From the NCBI RefSeq assembly GCF_003437035.1, contig NZ_QSRL01000001.1, forward strand, positions 186,001-250,000: a stretch of DNA of 64,000 nucleotides, in the 5' to 3' direction. The notes beneath the pieces were generated by a model. The model saw only the letters and a program-made list of their open reading frames with translations. It did not search any database and was not told where the DNA came from. This stretch comes from Collinsella sp. TF08-11AT. GTDB lineage: Bacteria; Actinomycetota; Coriobacteriia; Coriobacteriales; Coriobacteriaceae. Made by a program: the position numbers and the translations under genes. Shown piece by piece: positions 9,541 through 18,995 of this stretch (position 1 is the first letter of the stretch; every line of letters begins with the position of its first letter).

Positions 9541-10478
9541 TAGAGGGCACCGAAGAGGATGGCATAGGTAGTGGATTCGCCGAGCTTGAGCTCGTCGCCG
9601 GGATTGAGCTGGGCGGAACGGCCGGGCTCGACCTGAATGCAAACGCGCGTGGCCCCGTTTACCACCACGGTTCCGTTGGTGGACGACAAGTCCTCGACGT
9701 GCCAGATATTTTGAGCATCGCACCAGATATGGGCATGGCGGGCCGAGACATCGTCGCCGACGTCGGTAATATCGCCCTCACCAGTGGCCAGCGCGCCAAT
9801 CTCAACACCCTGCTCACTCGGCTGAATCCAGCGCGGGGCGCTCACGACAAAACTGTTTTGCACGCGCAGCAAGCCCAAAGGGTGCGCCGGGGCGGGTTCG
9901 CGTTCGCCCGCAGTCAGCGACATGCCAAGCGAACGCGGCGTGGATGTGCCTCCGCCGCAGGTCGCGTTCGCGTAGTCGATGGCATAGTTCACCGAGGACC
10001 GCACATCCGCCGAACAACCGACGGCGACAAACAGCACCAGCACGACCTCGGCGCGCTCGGCGGGCATGAGTTCCGCCGCCTGGGACAGGCGATCGAGCGC
10101 GTTGCGATAGAGATTCGTGTCCTGGTGGCACTCTTCGAGCGCGCGTACCATCGGTTCACCTGCAGGACCGCACACCATATTGATTACAGCCGTGGAGTCC
10201 ATGGGATTGCGCTGGCGCAGGGCCAGTTGCGACATAATACGCGCAGCCGAGGTACCGTATTCGGCAAAGTAGCGCTGCTGAAGCGTGCCGACCGGCGCGC
10301 GAACGATAAAGCGGGAAACCCAAGAGCGATCGGCGGCTCGGCTCTGCGGGCTGCGGCCGTCGGCGAGCGGACGGGACGAAAGCACCAAGCCGCACAGCTC
10401 GATATGGCTCAGATGCGCTGCGCGCTTAAAGATGTCAAACATGGCCCCGCATGGGGTGAGCTCAACTTGAGATGCCAT
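9540..10478 (-). CDS. FHA-domain protein of kinase operon
   Basis: A 312-residue soluble protein. Residues ~1-190 are an unrecognised helical region; ~205-312 form an FHA domain with the conserved SARHAH and STNGT motifs that read phosphothreonine. It likely binds a target phosphorylated by the kinase encoded 3 bases upstream, so both should be translated from one mRNA. Start ATG 10478 has GGAGG at good distance. A diverged partial copy of its 3' end lies at 2870-3240, across the accessory island. Cellular role unknown. Confidence 0.85.
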   Translation of the reverse strand: MASQVELTPCGAMFDIFKRAAHLSHIELCGLVLSSRPLADGRSPQSRAADRSWVSRFIVRAPVGTLQQRYFAEYGTSAARIMSQLALRQRNPMDSTAVINMVCGPAGEPMVRALEECHQDTNLYRNALDRLSQAAELMPAERAEVVLVLFVAVGCSADVRSSVNYAIDYANATCGGGTSTPRSLGMSLTAGEREPAPAHPLGLLRVQNSFVVSAPRWIQPSEQGVEIGALATGEGDITDVGDDVSARHAHIWCDAQNIWHVEDLSSTNGTVVVNGATRVCIQVEPGRSAQLNPGDELKLGESTTYAILFGAL

Positions 10479-10481
10479 GAC

Positions 10482-12323
10482 CTAGGCCTCCTTGGTCGTA
10501 GAAATAGAATCGGACGATACTTCGACAGGTCCGCCAAAAGTACGGGCAGCTGCGGCTCCACCGGCAAGCGGAGTCGCCATCTGGGCTTTTGTGCGTCGCG
10601 GTGCCGAAACGGAAAGTTCAAAGGCAAAGCCCATCGCAAGCAAAAACCACGTAAGCGTATAGGTTGCAACCAGAGCGGCAACAAGGCCGCCCATCACGGC
10701 GCGTTGGGAAAATACGCTACATGCAGCCACAACCAGCACCGGAACCTCGCAGGCAGAAAGCGCAAGCACACCCTGCAGGAAGCCCGAGCGCCGATCGCGC
10801 GCAAGTGCCCCCGCGGCAACGCCGGCTATGCCTGGCAGCGCCAACGCCAGTGCGGCAATAATACCCGGTAGCGACCCAGACCACACGAGCGATCCCAAAG
10901 TCGCCGTCACGCGAGCGCCCGACGCCAGCAGCGCGGCCGAAACCACGACCACAGCCCAAACCACGCCACAGACGACCGTCGCGCCGACCATCAGCGCGCG
11001 ACGAACCGCGCGGCCAGACGCATCCATGGGGCACGGCGTGAGCGGCTCGCCGCGGAGCGAACGACCGACATTTTGCGCATAGTGGTCACAAAACGCCGAG
11101 AGCGCCGCCTCGACCGCCGCCGGCTCGGGACGATCTTTTTGATGGCTGGACAGACAGGCCATCACCACGTCGAACAGCTGGGCATCGACAAACGCCAGCG
11201 CATCGCGTAGCTCCTCGGAATCCGGCTCAAGCCCCAGCTGCTGGGCCTGCTCGGCCGCAACGAGCGCCACATCGGGCTCACGACGAAGCAGCTGAGTCAA
11301 ATCGCAACCGGGCGCATGGGCACCAATGGGATAGTCGGGCAGCGTGTCCATCTTGAGACGGTAGGGGCTGGCGATGTCGCGCGTCTTTTTGCGCGAACCC
11401 GAGGTGCCCGAAGTGCTCGGCGCGGCTTCGTATGGCGCGGCGCCGGCAATGAGCTCGTAAACCGTGCTTGCTGCGGCATAGACGTCGATCGCCGGCGACA
11501 TACGCAAAGCGCGCAGGTCGGGAATATCGTCGGTGAGCATCTCGGGCGGGGCATAGGCAACCGTCGCGCGACGCAGCGTGGCATAGCGCTCCGTAAACGA
11601 CGCCTTGCCGCCGGTACCGGCCACGGCCGACGCAGGCTCAAGCGCCAGCGACGAGCCAAAGTCGATCAGGCACAGGTCAAAGGTGCCCTCGGCAAGCTGC
11701 CGGTCAAGCGGTAGACGCGCCGTACGCACCATAATATTAGCGGGCGAGATATCGCGATGGACAAAGCCCTCGCCCACCAGGCTCATACGGCAGAGCAGAT
11801 CGAACAGGTCGCGACCCAGACGCGCCGCCACAAGCGGCGATAGGCGGCCGGCATCGTCCACGGCAAAGCGCGAGCGCAAGCGGGCGAGCGTCTCGCCCTC
11901 GACCCATTCCATGACAATTGCAGGCACACCGTCGACCTCGCCCCAGCCATAGAGGCGGGGAAAGCCCTTAAGGCCCGAAAGGGCGCGATGGCATTCGTAT
12001 TCCTCGCGAAACGCCGCTTTGAACTTGGCGACCAGCGCCTCATGGGCGGCATCGTCAAACTCATCGCACGTTGGCAAGATGAGCTGCTTGAGTGCCACGG
12101 CCTCGCCTTGGGCGTTGACGGCACGCGTCACGCGGCCGATACCGCCACGGCGCATGGTGGCATCGTCGGCAAACAGTATCGTAAAACGACGCAGATAGGC
12201 AGGCAGTTCGTCCTGACCGAGCGCAATGGCCGGCTCAAACCCGTCGACACGCGCCAGGCGCAGGCCGACCATGGGATCGCGACCGAGCGATTGTGGTGTG
12301 GTGGATGCAAGATCGGTCATCAT
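10482..12323 (-). CDS. Membrane-linked Ser/Thr protein kinase
   Basis: A 613-residue Hanks-type kinase: ATP lysine K79 (VALKQ), catalytic loop HRDISPANI (189-197), DFG 221-223. Serine after HRDI replaces the usual lysine (HRDIKP becomes HRDISP), as in some bacterial and lipopolysaccharide kinase-like groups. The C-terminal third (about 440-580) has four or so hydrophobic spans, so the kinase domain should face the cytoplasm. The start overlaps the stop of the upstream anchored-protein gene (ATGA), and the FHA gene follows after 3 bases: a three-gene sensory operon. No extracellular PASTA repeats are present. Substrates unknown. Confidence 0.88.
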   Translation of the reverse strand: MMTDLASTTPQSLGRDPMVGLRLARVDGFEPAIALGQDELPAYLRRFTILFADDATMRRGGIGRVTRAVNAQGEAVALKQLILPTCDEFDDAAHEALVAKFKAAFREEYECHRALSGLKGFPRLYGWGEVDGVPAIVMEWVEGETLARLRSRFAVDDAGRLSPLVAARLGRDLFDLLCRMSLVGEGFVHRDISPANIMVRTARLPLDRQLAEGTFDLCLIDFGSSLALEPASAVAGTGGKASFTERYATLRRATVAYAPPEMLTDDIPDLRALRMSPAIDVYAAASTVYELIAGAAPYEAAPSTSGTSGSRKKTRDIASPYRLKMDTLPDYPIGAHAPGCDLTQLLRREPDVALVAAEQAQQLGLEPDSEELRDALAFVDAQLFDVVMACLSSHQKDRPEPAAVEAALSAFCDHYAQNVGRSLRGEPLTPCPMDASGRAVRRALMVGATVVCGVVWAVVVVSAALLASGARVTATLGSLVWSGSLPGIIAALALALPGIAGVAAGALARDRRSGFLQGVLALSACEVPVLVVAACSVFSQRAVMGGLVAALVATYTLTWFLLAMGFAFELSVSAPRRTKAQMATPLAGGAAAARTFGGPVEVSSDSISTTKEA

Positions 12324-13225
12324 AGGGCAAGCGCCGCCACGTTATTGTTGAAGTTACCGAGCGCGACGTCATCATCGCCGTAATGGCCGACCCATTGACA
12401 TAGGTTGGTGTAGCAGCCCCACAGATTGGCATACTGCTGATACCACTTTGACCGGGGCGAGAATGTCTGACGACCAAACTCGGCTCGAATGACAAACATC
12501 TCCCCGACCAGGCTGTCGCACGGCCTGGGATCTCCCGTAGAGTTATAGGTCGAGACCACGTCATTGGCACGAGAAACATAGCCGTCGAGCATGTTGTACT
12601 TGGTCACAAGCCAACTGTGAATGCTCTCTTCCTCAGCAGCGGAAAGGCCACCGGAGTTTGCATCGTTGTCAGCGTTGCCGCCCGTCGAGCCGCCGTTTCC
12701 AGACCCTCCGGCAGAGGAACCCGACCCAGAGCCGCCGCCCGAACTCGACGAATCCGAGCCGGAGCCAGAAGTATCCGAGTTACCGGGCTTTCCGGACTGC
12801 TGGGCGTCCTGTTCCTTCTGCTGCTCGACCTTATTCACCGTTGCCGCCACGCTATTGTTGGACAACCGATCGATGATCTTGGTGTTGGTGAGCACGATGG
12901 TTTTGCCATTGGCAAGCGTGACTTCGTTGTCCGGGGCCTCGGCGCCGTCCGCGTCGTCGGTGCCAAACACAATATGCGCGACCACACTTGCCCAAGCATA
13001 TCCAGTCGCGGTGCCCAGATCACTTTTGACCTCATGCCCCACGCGCGGTTCGCGTGCGGCATGTGCCTGCATCATGGACGGCACGGTCATGCCATAGGCA
13101 GAAACGCCAGCTATGACCAGCACCAGCGAGCAAGACAGCAGTGCGTACGCCCGCGGCGCCAAGCCCAGTCGGCGTCGCATGCGCACCGCGGCGCCGCGCT
13201 TTGTCTGAGTGCCACCGGGCCGCAT
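12320..13225 (-). CDS. Membrane-anchored secreted protein with Ser/Gly linker
   Basis: A 301-residue protein with a basic N-terminus, one membrane span at about 26-48, an extracellular region, a Ser/Gly-rich linker around 150-185 and a C-terminal globular domain containing two Cys pairs (near PCDS and WGCYTNLCQW). ATG 13225 is chosen because GGAGGAG lies six bases upstream; the open frame extends to 13393 but without a ribosome site. It is translationally coupled to the kinase gene downstream (4-base overlap), so it may be the sensor or an outside partner of the kinase. Family not recognised. Confidence 0.7.
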   Translation of the reverse strand: MRPGGTQTKRGAAVRMRRRLGLAPRAYALLSCSLVLVIAGVSAYGMTVPSMMQAHAAREPRVGHEVKSDLGTATGYAWASVVAHIVFGTDDADGAEAPDNEVTLANGKTIVLTNTKIIDRLSNNSVAATVNKVEQQKEQDAQQSGKPGNSDTSGSGSDSSSSGGGSGSGSSAGGSGNGGSTGGNADNDANSGGLSAAEEESIHSWLVTKYNMLDGYVSRANDVVSTYNSTGDPRPCDSLVGEMFVIRAEFGRQTFSPRSKWYQQYANLWGCYTNLCQWVGHYGDDDVALGNFNNNVAALAL

Positions 13226-13240
13226 GCGTTCTCCTCCAAC

Positions 13241-13265
13241 AAAAACACGCCGCTCGGGAGCGGCG
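13241..13265 (-). terminator. Terminator-like hairpin in the leader of the anchored-protein gene
   Basis: On the minus strand CGCCGC-TCCCGA-GCGGCG (13265-13248) is followed by TGTTTTTGTT and then at once by the GGAGGAG site of the gene starting at 13225. It could end recR-operon transcripts, or act as an attenuator, since there is no room for a promoter between it and the gene. Confidence 0.6.
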
Positions 13266-13469
13266 CATTCATTCGAATCCATATTGAGTGTATCAGCGAA
13301 CCCAAAAGGTTGCGCAACGAATGAGCAAATTAAGGATGCGAGTGGAAGCATCCATGCGATAAGCGGATACAAAGTATCTTTGTTGCACAACAAACTTATA
13401 GTCGCACGGGGAAATTATGACTGCCCCGTGCGTCGCCAGGAAAACATACGGCAGGAGCAGGCTCGCCAC

Positions 13470-14066
13470 CTAAATCGTGCGACGGGCCTCAATGGCGCGC
13501 CCAAGCGTAAGCTCGTCGGCATACTCCAGGTCGCCGCCCACGGGCAGGCCGCTCGCCAGACGCGACACCTCAACGCCCAGCGGCTTGATAGTGCGGGCCA
13601 GGTAGCTCGCCGTGGTCTCGCCCTCAATATTGGGGTTGGTGGCGATGATGACCTCATGGATATCCTCGTGGCCCAAACGCGCCAGCAGCTCGCGGATGTG
13701 CAGCTGCTCGGGACCAATCTTGTCCATGGGGCTGATCACGCCGCCCAGAACATGGTACAGGCCATGGTAGCTGCCCGTGCGCTCGATTGCCTGGACGTCG
13801 CGCGGCTCGCCCACCACGCAAATGCGAGTAGTGTCGCGCATCGAATCCTGGCAGATGGAGCACTCGTCGGCCGTGGCGTAGTTAAAGCAACGGCTGCAAA
13901 AGTGGACCTCCTGCTTAACCTCCAGGATGGCCTCGGCCAGGCGGCGGGCCTCCTCGGCATCGGCCTCGAGCAGGTAATAGGCGATGCGCTGGGCCGACTT
14001 GGGACCAATGCCCGGCAGACGGCCCAGCTCATCGAGCAGTTTTTGCAGACTGTGATTCGCACTCAT
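13470..14066 (-). CDS. recR: Recombination mediator protein RecR
   Basis: Works with RecF/RecO to load RecA on gapped DNA. The 198-residue length is normal. It shows the N-terminal helix-hairpin-helix [19 protein letters not shown], a four-Cys zinc motif ([16 protein letters not shown]), and a Toprim domain starting [10 protein letters not shown] and including the YHVLGG-type motif ([10 protein letters not shown]). It follows ybaB after 13 bases, the widespread dnaX-ybaB-recR order. Confidence 0.96.
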   Translation of the reverse strand: MSANHSLQKLLDELGRLPGIGPKSAQRIAYYLLEADAEEARRLAEAILEVKQEVHFCSRCFNYATADECSICQDSMRDTTRICVVGEPRDVQAIERTGSYHGLYHVLGGVISPMDKIGPEQLHIRELLARLGHEDIHEVIIATNPNIEGETTASYLARTIKPLGVEVSRLASGLPVGGDLEYADELTLGRAIEARRTI

Positions 14067-14079
14067 ATATATGCGTGTC

Positions 14080-14400
14080 TTAGAACGGCATGCCCGGGAT
14101 GTTGAGGCCGCCGGTGATGGCGCCCATCTGCTTGTTGGCGAGCTCGTTGACGCCGCGGACGGCCTCGTTGACGGCAGCCATGATCATGTCCTGCAGCATA
14201 TCGACGTCCTCGGGATCGAGGGCATCGGGGTCAATAGTGAGGTTGACGAGCTCCATCTCGCCGTTAACGGTCACCTTGACCATACCGCCGCCGGCAGAGG
14301 CGTCGACGGTCTGGGACTTGAGGTTCTCCTGCGCGGCGGCAAGCTGCTCCTGCATCTTGCGAGCCTGCTTCATCATCTGCTGCATGTTCATACCGGCCAT
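14080..14400 (-). CDS. YbaB/EbfC family nucleoid-associated protein
   Basis: A 106-residue DNA-binding dimer-type protein ([20 protein letters not shown] start, then the typical [18 protein letters not shown] core). Members bind DNA as tweezers-like dimers and are found between dnaX and recR. The Met/Gln-rich N-terminal helix and conserved [10 protein letters not shown] helix are visible. Start supported by AAAGGAGCC just upstream. Confidence 0.95.
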   Translation of the reverse strand: MAGMNMQQMMKQARKMQEQLAAAQENLKSQTVDASAGGGMVKVTVNGEMELVNLTIDPDALDPEDVDMLQDMIMAAVNEAVRGVNELANKQMGAITGGLNIPGMPF

Positions 14401-14739
14401 GATGGCTCCTTTACGTGCGGCCGCACGCCGAGCTGCAAGGGCAGCCGGAGCGCGGCGGGACTTTCAAACTCAAAAATCGTACCACGGCGTGAGGCCAGCG
14501 AACGGGGCGGACACGCTACCTCAGTCGATATACATGTCCTCCAATACAAACCGCACGCAAAGATTATGCAAGGTCGAATTATGCAAGGCTGCATAATATC
14601 GCACACTCAATCTAGTAGAGCCGAATCCGGCATTTCATGTGTGCCACTAAACAGCTAAATGCCGAACCGCTGCTCGAGGCGGCGCACATGGCGGCAGGGT
14701 ATAATTTGGTTGCCATAAATAGCAATTTGGAGGTACCCC
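14401..14739. other. Divergent intergenic region
   Basis: No gene seen. It separates ybaB from a plus-strand gene. A TATAAT box at 14699-14704 fits a promoter for the gene starting at 14740, with a leader of about 30 bases; the -35 box is not clear. TTATGCAAGG occurs twice near 14561 and 14579. Confidence 0.5.
14699..14704 (+). promoter_or_regulatory. Probable -10 box
   Basis: TATAAT sits 36 bases before the GTG start at 14740, with GGAGG at 14730 serving as ribosome site. No good -35 box was found. Confidence 0.5.
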
Positions 14740-15207
14740 GTGAATGCCCCCGACGCGCTCCAAAACATCCGCTCAAAACACCCCGCTCTATATTTGGTTA
14801 TCTATCTCTTTGCCGCCTGGGCATTGCTGGTTATCGTCACCCACGCTATAGCCTTTGGAGCAGAACTGCTGGTAGCCAGCTCGGACCAGCCAACCGTCAA
14901 ATGGGAAGCGACCGATGAGTGCACCGACGGAACCCGAACCGTTTACTACAACAGCCCGTCCCTCTACCAAGAGCTCAAGGTCAAGATAAAAGATTCCAAG
15001 ATTGTCGATGCCGAGCTAGGCTCTTTTTTGACAATCGGAGCAACCGTCAGCGCCGAACAAGTCGAGTACTCGGACAGCCGTGCGACGTATCGTGTCGACC
15101 TCAGCACCCTAGGCCGGCCGTCACGTACCTGCCTGCTCGAATGCGAGATACGTGGCACCACGCTACACATGTACGAAATACAGATGCGCCCGGACAAAAG
15201 AAAGTGA
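14740..15207 (+). CDS. Small membrane-anchored hypothetical protein
   Basis: A 155-residue protein with GTG start (GGAGG five bases upstream), one membrane span at about 17-42 and an outside beta-rich domain with three cysteines (CTDG, TCLLECE). The pair near the C-terminus could form a disulfide. It is inserted on the opposite strand inside the otherwise leftward dnaX-ybaB-recR group, so it is probably a lineage-specific insertion. Not recognised. Confidence 0.65.
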   Translation: MNAPDALQNIRSKHPALYLVIYLFAAWALLVIVTHAIAFGAELLVASSDQPTVKWEATDECTDGTRTVYYNSPSLYQELKVKIKDSKIVDAELGSFLTIGATVSAEQVEYSDSRATYRVDLSTLGRPSRTCLLECEIRGTTLHMYEIQMRPDKRK

Positions 15208-15229
15208 TATATGGCCGAGTCGGAAAAGA

Positions 15230-15490
15230 CTAGGCATAGACTCGTCCGCCTTCGTAAGCAAAACGCAAGATGAGCGGGGCGTTGTTGCGCACAAAATCAT
15301 CGAGTTCTTTGAGGTTCGCTTCGCTAAAGCCCTCGTGTGACACCCAATTGAATGCCGGCAAGATACACTCCGCCGTGTCAAAACCCCAATCGCGCGGGCG
15401 CTCCACAACGACCTTCACCGTGTTGTCCTCACGGACTTCGGAATACGAAACCTGCGTATCGTCCTCGAGGCGGGCATATTCCCGCATCAT
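15230..15490 (-). CDS. Small conserved-looking hypothetical protein
   Basis: An 86-residue acidic protein, MMREYARLEDDTQVSYSEVR onward, with a beta-strand-rich start and the segment WGFDTAECILPAFNWVSHEG. It lies 54 bases downstream of dnaX in the same direction and converges with the 14740 gene. It may bind nucleic acid or protein but nothing in the sequence tells. The start pair ATG ATG lacks a strong ribosome site (AACGGAGCGAGC upstream is acceptable). Confidence 0.6.
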   Translation of the reverse strand: MMREYARLEDDTQVSYSEVREDNTVKVVVERPRDWGFDTAECILPAFNWVSHEGFSEANLKELDDFVRNNAPLILRFAYEGGRVYA

Positions 15491-15544
15491 AAGCTCGCTC
15501 CGTTCAAAGGGTTCTCTTCTTGAGCAGTATACCCGCCCACACGG

Positions 15545-18019
15545 TTACTCCACCGGCTTGAAGATGGTGGCCTGACCGAAGACGCTGCGGATGAGGTCTT
15601 TGGCCTCGTCCTCGGTCTGCGGGATGCTCGGGGCTGCGCCCTGATGGCCGAAGGGGCTGCCCGCACCGGGGTTGGACTCCCAGGGAGCCGCGGGGGCGTC
15701 GTCGCTTGCGGGGGCCGCGGGTGCCTCCGCAGCGGGCTTGGGCGCGGGTGTCGCACCCGGCACGTCGAACGGAGGCAGATCGTCCCCGCTCGCATCGCCA
15801 GCGAAGCCGCCGACCATGGCGTCGTCGTAGGGCACCTGCTCGGATTCCCACGGCGCGGACTGCGCGACAGGCTGAGCCTTCGGGGCAGCCGAGCGCTCGG
15901 GCGCACGGGGTGCGGGCTCGGTCGGGAGCTTACCCGTGGCAGGAGCGCCGGCGGGGTTGTCGGAGCGTAGCCAGGGGGCTTTGCCCAGGTCAGACGACTT
16001 GGGCGCGGGCGAAACGGGCTTGGGCGCGGGTGTCGGAGCAGCCGGTTTGGGCGCCGCGGGCTTAGGCGCCGACGGGGTCGATGCCGCTACCGGCGCCGCT
16101 TGCTGCTGCGGCGCGCTGGCGCTCGAGGATACAGGGGCCGCCGAGGACACGGGTTGCGGGTCCGCAGATGCCGCAGCCCGTGCAGATGGAGAATGCTCCT
16201 CATGTTGAGGAGCCGGCATGCCACCCCCACCCAGGACATAGTCGACGGTACGACGACCGAAGACCGCGCAGACCGTCGGCAGGACCACCGACTGCGTATC
16301 GGCGCGACCGAGCATCTTAATGGCAAAAGTCGAACCCGCGGGGAACGAGACCGTGAGCTTGGAGCCGTCGTCGGCCGTGGCGCGGGCGTTGAGCAAAAGC
16401 CCTGCGTAGGAAGCCTGACGCGCCTTGACACGCTCGACAACCTCGGCCCATTTGCGCTGCAGCTCTCCGGCATCCTCGACCGCGGGCGTCTCGGCAGCAC
16501 CAGCGGCGGCAACCTGGGCGGCATTGTTGGACTGGGGCTTAGGTGCCGGAACGGTGGCAGGCGCGGGGGCCGGAGCCGCAACGGGTTGAGGTGCAGGCGT
16601 TACAGGTTTGGGCGCCGGCGCAGGAGCCGCGGACTTGGGCGCAGGCTGGGCAGCCGGAGCGGCAGCACCACGGTCCCAAGGCATACCGCCCTGGCGCGCG
16701 GACGTAGCAGCAGGGGCAGCGGATGCCGCCGGAGCAGCAGCACGGACGCCCGAAATTAGCGTCGGCTGCTGGGCAGCAGCGGGTACGGATGCTGCAGGCG
16801 CGGCGGCCTGAGCAGCAGCCACGCTCGCCGGAACGGCGGCGTTGGCAACCATGGCCTCCAAGCGAGCTACGCGCTCAGCCAAAGCTTCAATCGTCAAATC
16901 GGCCTCGGGACGTGCCAGACGCGTGCAGGCAATCTCGAGCACCAGGCGCACGTCGCTCGCGCCCCTCATCTCCAGTGCGGCATCGTCGAGCACTGTCAGC
17001 ACACGGGCCAGGCGGTCGGCAGGATGCTCGCCAAAGGCAGCGGCCTCGGCAGCAAGCGCCTCGGCCTGCTCGGAGCCGCCCTCAAACAGCTCGGCACGGG
17101 CACCGGCAACGCAGGCAACGTACACGTCACGCACATGCGCCACCAGGTCGCGCGTCAGCTCCAGCAGATCGTTTCCTTCCTCGACCTGCGCACGAATCAG
17201 TCCATAGAGCTCGGCAACATCGCGATCGGCAATGGCGCGGGAAAACTCGCCCAGAATCTGGTCCGAAACCTCGCCTAAAAGCGAGCGGGCGTCGTCCGCA
17301 TGCACAGAACCGTTGCCAAAGACGCTCAGCTGCTCCAGCGTGGACAACGCGTCGCGCATGCCGCCCTTGGCATGGCGCGCCACGATGGCCAGCGCCTCGT
17401 CGTCGTAATCGAAGCCCTCCTGCTCGCACACGTATGCCAAGCGATGCTCAATATCCTCGTTGCCGATGCGATGGAAATCGAAACGCTGACAGCGCGAGAG
17501 GATGGTCTCCAGAATCTTTTGCGGATCGGTGGTGCACAGTACAAAGATCACGTGCGCCGGCGGCTCCTCAAGCGTCTTGAGCAGAGCGTTGAACGCCGCC
17601 GTCGTGAGCATGTGGACCTCGTCGATGATATAGATCTTGTACTTGCCGCGCACCGGGGCAAAGTTGACGGAGTTGATGATTTCCTCGCGCACATTGTCCA
17701 CGCCGGTACGGCTTGCGGCATCGAGCTCGTAGACATCGGGGTGGTTGCCCTCGGCAATGAGTTCGCACTCCTCGCAAGTACCGTCGGGCATGCAGCCGCT
17801 TGCACCCTCGGCGCGCGCCGCCTCGGCATTGCGGCACAGCAGCGCCTTGGCCAGAATGCGCGCCATGGTGGTCTTGCCCGTGCCGCGCGGTCCGCAGAAC
17901 AGGTAGGCGTGGGACAGGCGCCCCTCGGTGATGGCGTGCTCGAGCGTCGAGACGATATGCTGCTGGCCCACCACGGAGTCGAAGGTGAGCGGGCGATACT
18001 TTCGGTACAACGATTCCAT
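15545..18019 (-). CDS. dnaX: DNA polymerase III subunits gamma/tau
   Basis: The clamp-loader ATPase. The 824-residue protein starts MESLYRKYRPLTFDSVVGQQ and has Walker A GPRGTGKT (43-50), a four-Cys zinc module (C62...C79...CEEC), the DEVH Walker B, and SRC sensor (ILSRCQRF). After about residue 370 comes an unusually long Pro/Ala-rich tail interrupted by one folded block, about 600-660 (LQRKWAEVVERVKARQASYA...), typical of domain III-V regions. Start ATG 18019 has GGAGCACCC upstream; the frame is open further but those residues are not family-like. No slippery site for a short gamma form was seen. Confidence 0.95.
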   Translation of the reverse strand: MESLYRKYRPLTFDSVVGQQHIVSTLEHAITEGRLSHAYLFCGPRGTGKTTMARILAKALLCRNAEAARAEGASGCMPDGTCEECELIAEGNHPDVYELDAASRTGVDNVREEIINSVNFAPVRGKYKIYIIDEVHMLTTAAFNALLKTLEEPPAHVIFVLCTTDPQKILETILSRCQRFDFHRIGNEDIEHRLAYVCEQEGFDYDDEALAIVARHAKGGMRDALSTLEQLSVFGNGSVHADDARSLLGEVSDQILGEFSRAIADRDVAELYGLIRAQVEEGNDLLELTRDLVAHVRDVYVACVAGARAELFEGGSEQAEALAAEAAAFGEHPADRLARVLTVLDDAALEMRGASDVRLVLEIACTRLARPEADLTIEALAERVARLEAMVANAAVPASVAAAQAAAPAASVPAAAQQPTLISGVRAAAPAASAAPAATSARQGGMPWDRGAAAPAAQPAPKSAAPAPAPKPVTPAPQPVAAPAPAPATVPAPKPQSNNAAQVAAAGAAETPAVEDAGELQRKWAEVVERVKARQASYAGLLLNARATADDGSKLTVSFPAGSTFAIKMLGRADTQSVVLPTVCAVFGRRTVDYVLGGGGMPAPQHEEHSPSARAAASADPQPVSSAAPVSSSASAPQQQAAPVAASTPSAPKPAAPKPAAPTPAPKPVSPAPKSSDLGKAPWLRSDNPAGAPATGKLPTEPAPRAPERSAAPKAQPVAQSAPWESEQVPYDDAMVGGFAGDASGDDLPPFDVPGATPAPKPAAEAPAAPASDDAPAAPWESNPGAGSPFGHQGAAPSIPQTEDEAKDLIRSVFGQATIFKPVE

Positions 18020-18134
18020 GGGTGCTCCCCCGGGTATACTGAGTCTTGTTGCCGCGACGGCCATGCGGTCGCACGGCATACTGCATTCATAATAACCCGT
18101 ACGGCGAGTCCGCCGCGATAGGAGTCCAAAGAGC

Positions 18135-18851
18135 ATGGCAGACGCAGAGAGCAACCTCATTCCCTCCGAAGCAGCCGACCAGGTCGAGGTCGCGCTCGAG
18201 GCGCAGGCCGCGGCCGATGACGGCATTCTGTACCTCAACGAGTATCAGTACGAAAACGACCTCGTCACCGACTTCGCCCGCCTGGTCGCCTCGCCCAGGC
18301 GCCGTGGCTCCCTGTACGTCGCCGCCGCGATTGCCGTGCTCATCGGCATCGGCATGCTGGTGGCCGGCGGCAGCTGGATCAAGTTCGGCGTCGTGCTGAT
18401 CGTGTTCGGCGCCTTTTTGGCCTGGTGGAGCAAAAATCTGCACCATACGCTCGCGCGCGACTTTATCGAAGCCGTCGAGGCAGACGAGTCCATGGGCGGC
18501 CGCTACCGCCGCGTCGCCGCCAACGAGGACGGCCTGATGGTCTGGGGCAAGAGCGGCAAGTCGCAGTTCTTCCCGTTTGAGAAGCTCGACCACGTGCTCG
18601 ACGGCGAGCGCATCTTTGTGGCCATGTTCGCCGACCAGGGCGTGACGATCCCCAAGGACACCTTTGTTCGCGGCGATGCCGAGCAGTTTGGCCCCTTCCT
18701 CAAGGCGCGCATCAACAAAAAACTCCGCATCGAGACCAAACGCAAGAAGATGAAGGCCGAGAAGGCCGCCGCCGAGGCCAAGCAGGGCGACAAGCCCCAG
18801 GAGACCAAAGGCAAGCAGCGCGAGCAGAAGAAGAACAAGAAGAAGCGCTAA
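18135..18851 (+). CDS. Two-span membrane protein, YcxB-like
   Basis: A 238-residue protein: acidic N-terminus, two adjacent membrane spans at about 59-77 and 81-98, then a cytoplasmic domain in which a YcxB-like pattern is visible (DGLMVWGKSGKSQFFPFEKL ... PKDTF). The last 45 residues are a Lys/Glu-rich tail ending KKNKKKR, likely disordered or nucleic-acid/membrane-surface binding. Transcribed away from dnaX. Function unknown. Confidence 0.7.
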   Translation: MADAESNLIPSEAADQVEVALEAQAAADDGILYLNEYQYENDLVTDFARLVASPRRRGSLYVAAAIAVLIGIGMLVAGGSWIKFGVVLIVFGAFLAWWSKNLHHTLARDFIEAVEADESMGGRYRRVAANEDGLMVWGKSGKSQFFPFEKLDHVLDGERIFVAMFADQGVTIPKDTFVRGDAEQFGPFLKARINKKLRIETKRKKMKAEKAAAEAKQGDKPQETKGKQREQKKNKKKR

Positions 18852-18995
18852 GACCAAACCAGACAGGCAGCCTCGCATCCCGCTATCCTCCCCATGCACC
18901 TGAGCGTGTTACACTAGCAGCATCTATGCCACCGCGAACGGCTCGGCTCCGCGCCCGCCACTCGCAAACGAACTTTAAACGCACGAGGGTTGGCC

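Noticed and set aside
15545..16900. Programmed frameshift in dnaX giving a short gamma subunit
   Set aside because: No A-run slippery heptamer with a following hairpin and stop was seen; the long Pro/Ala tail is simply part of tau.
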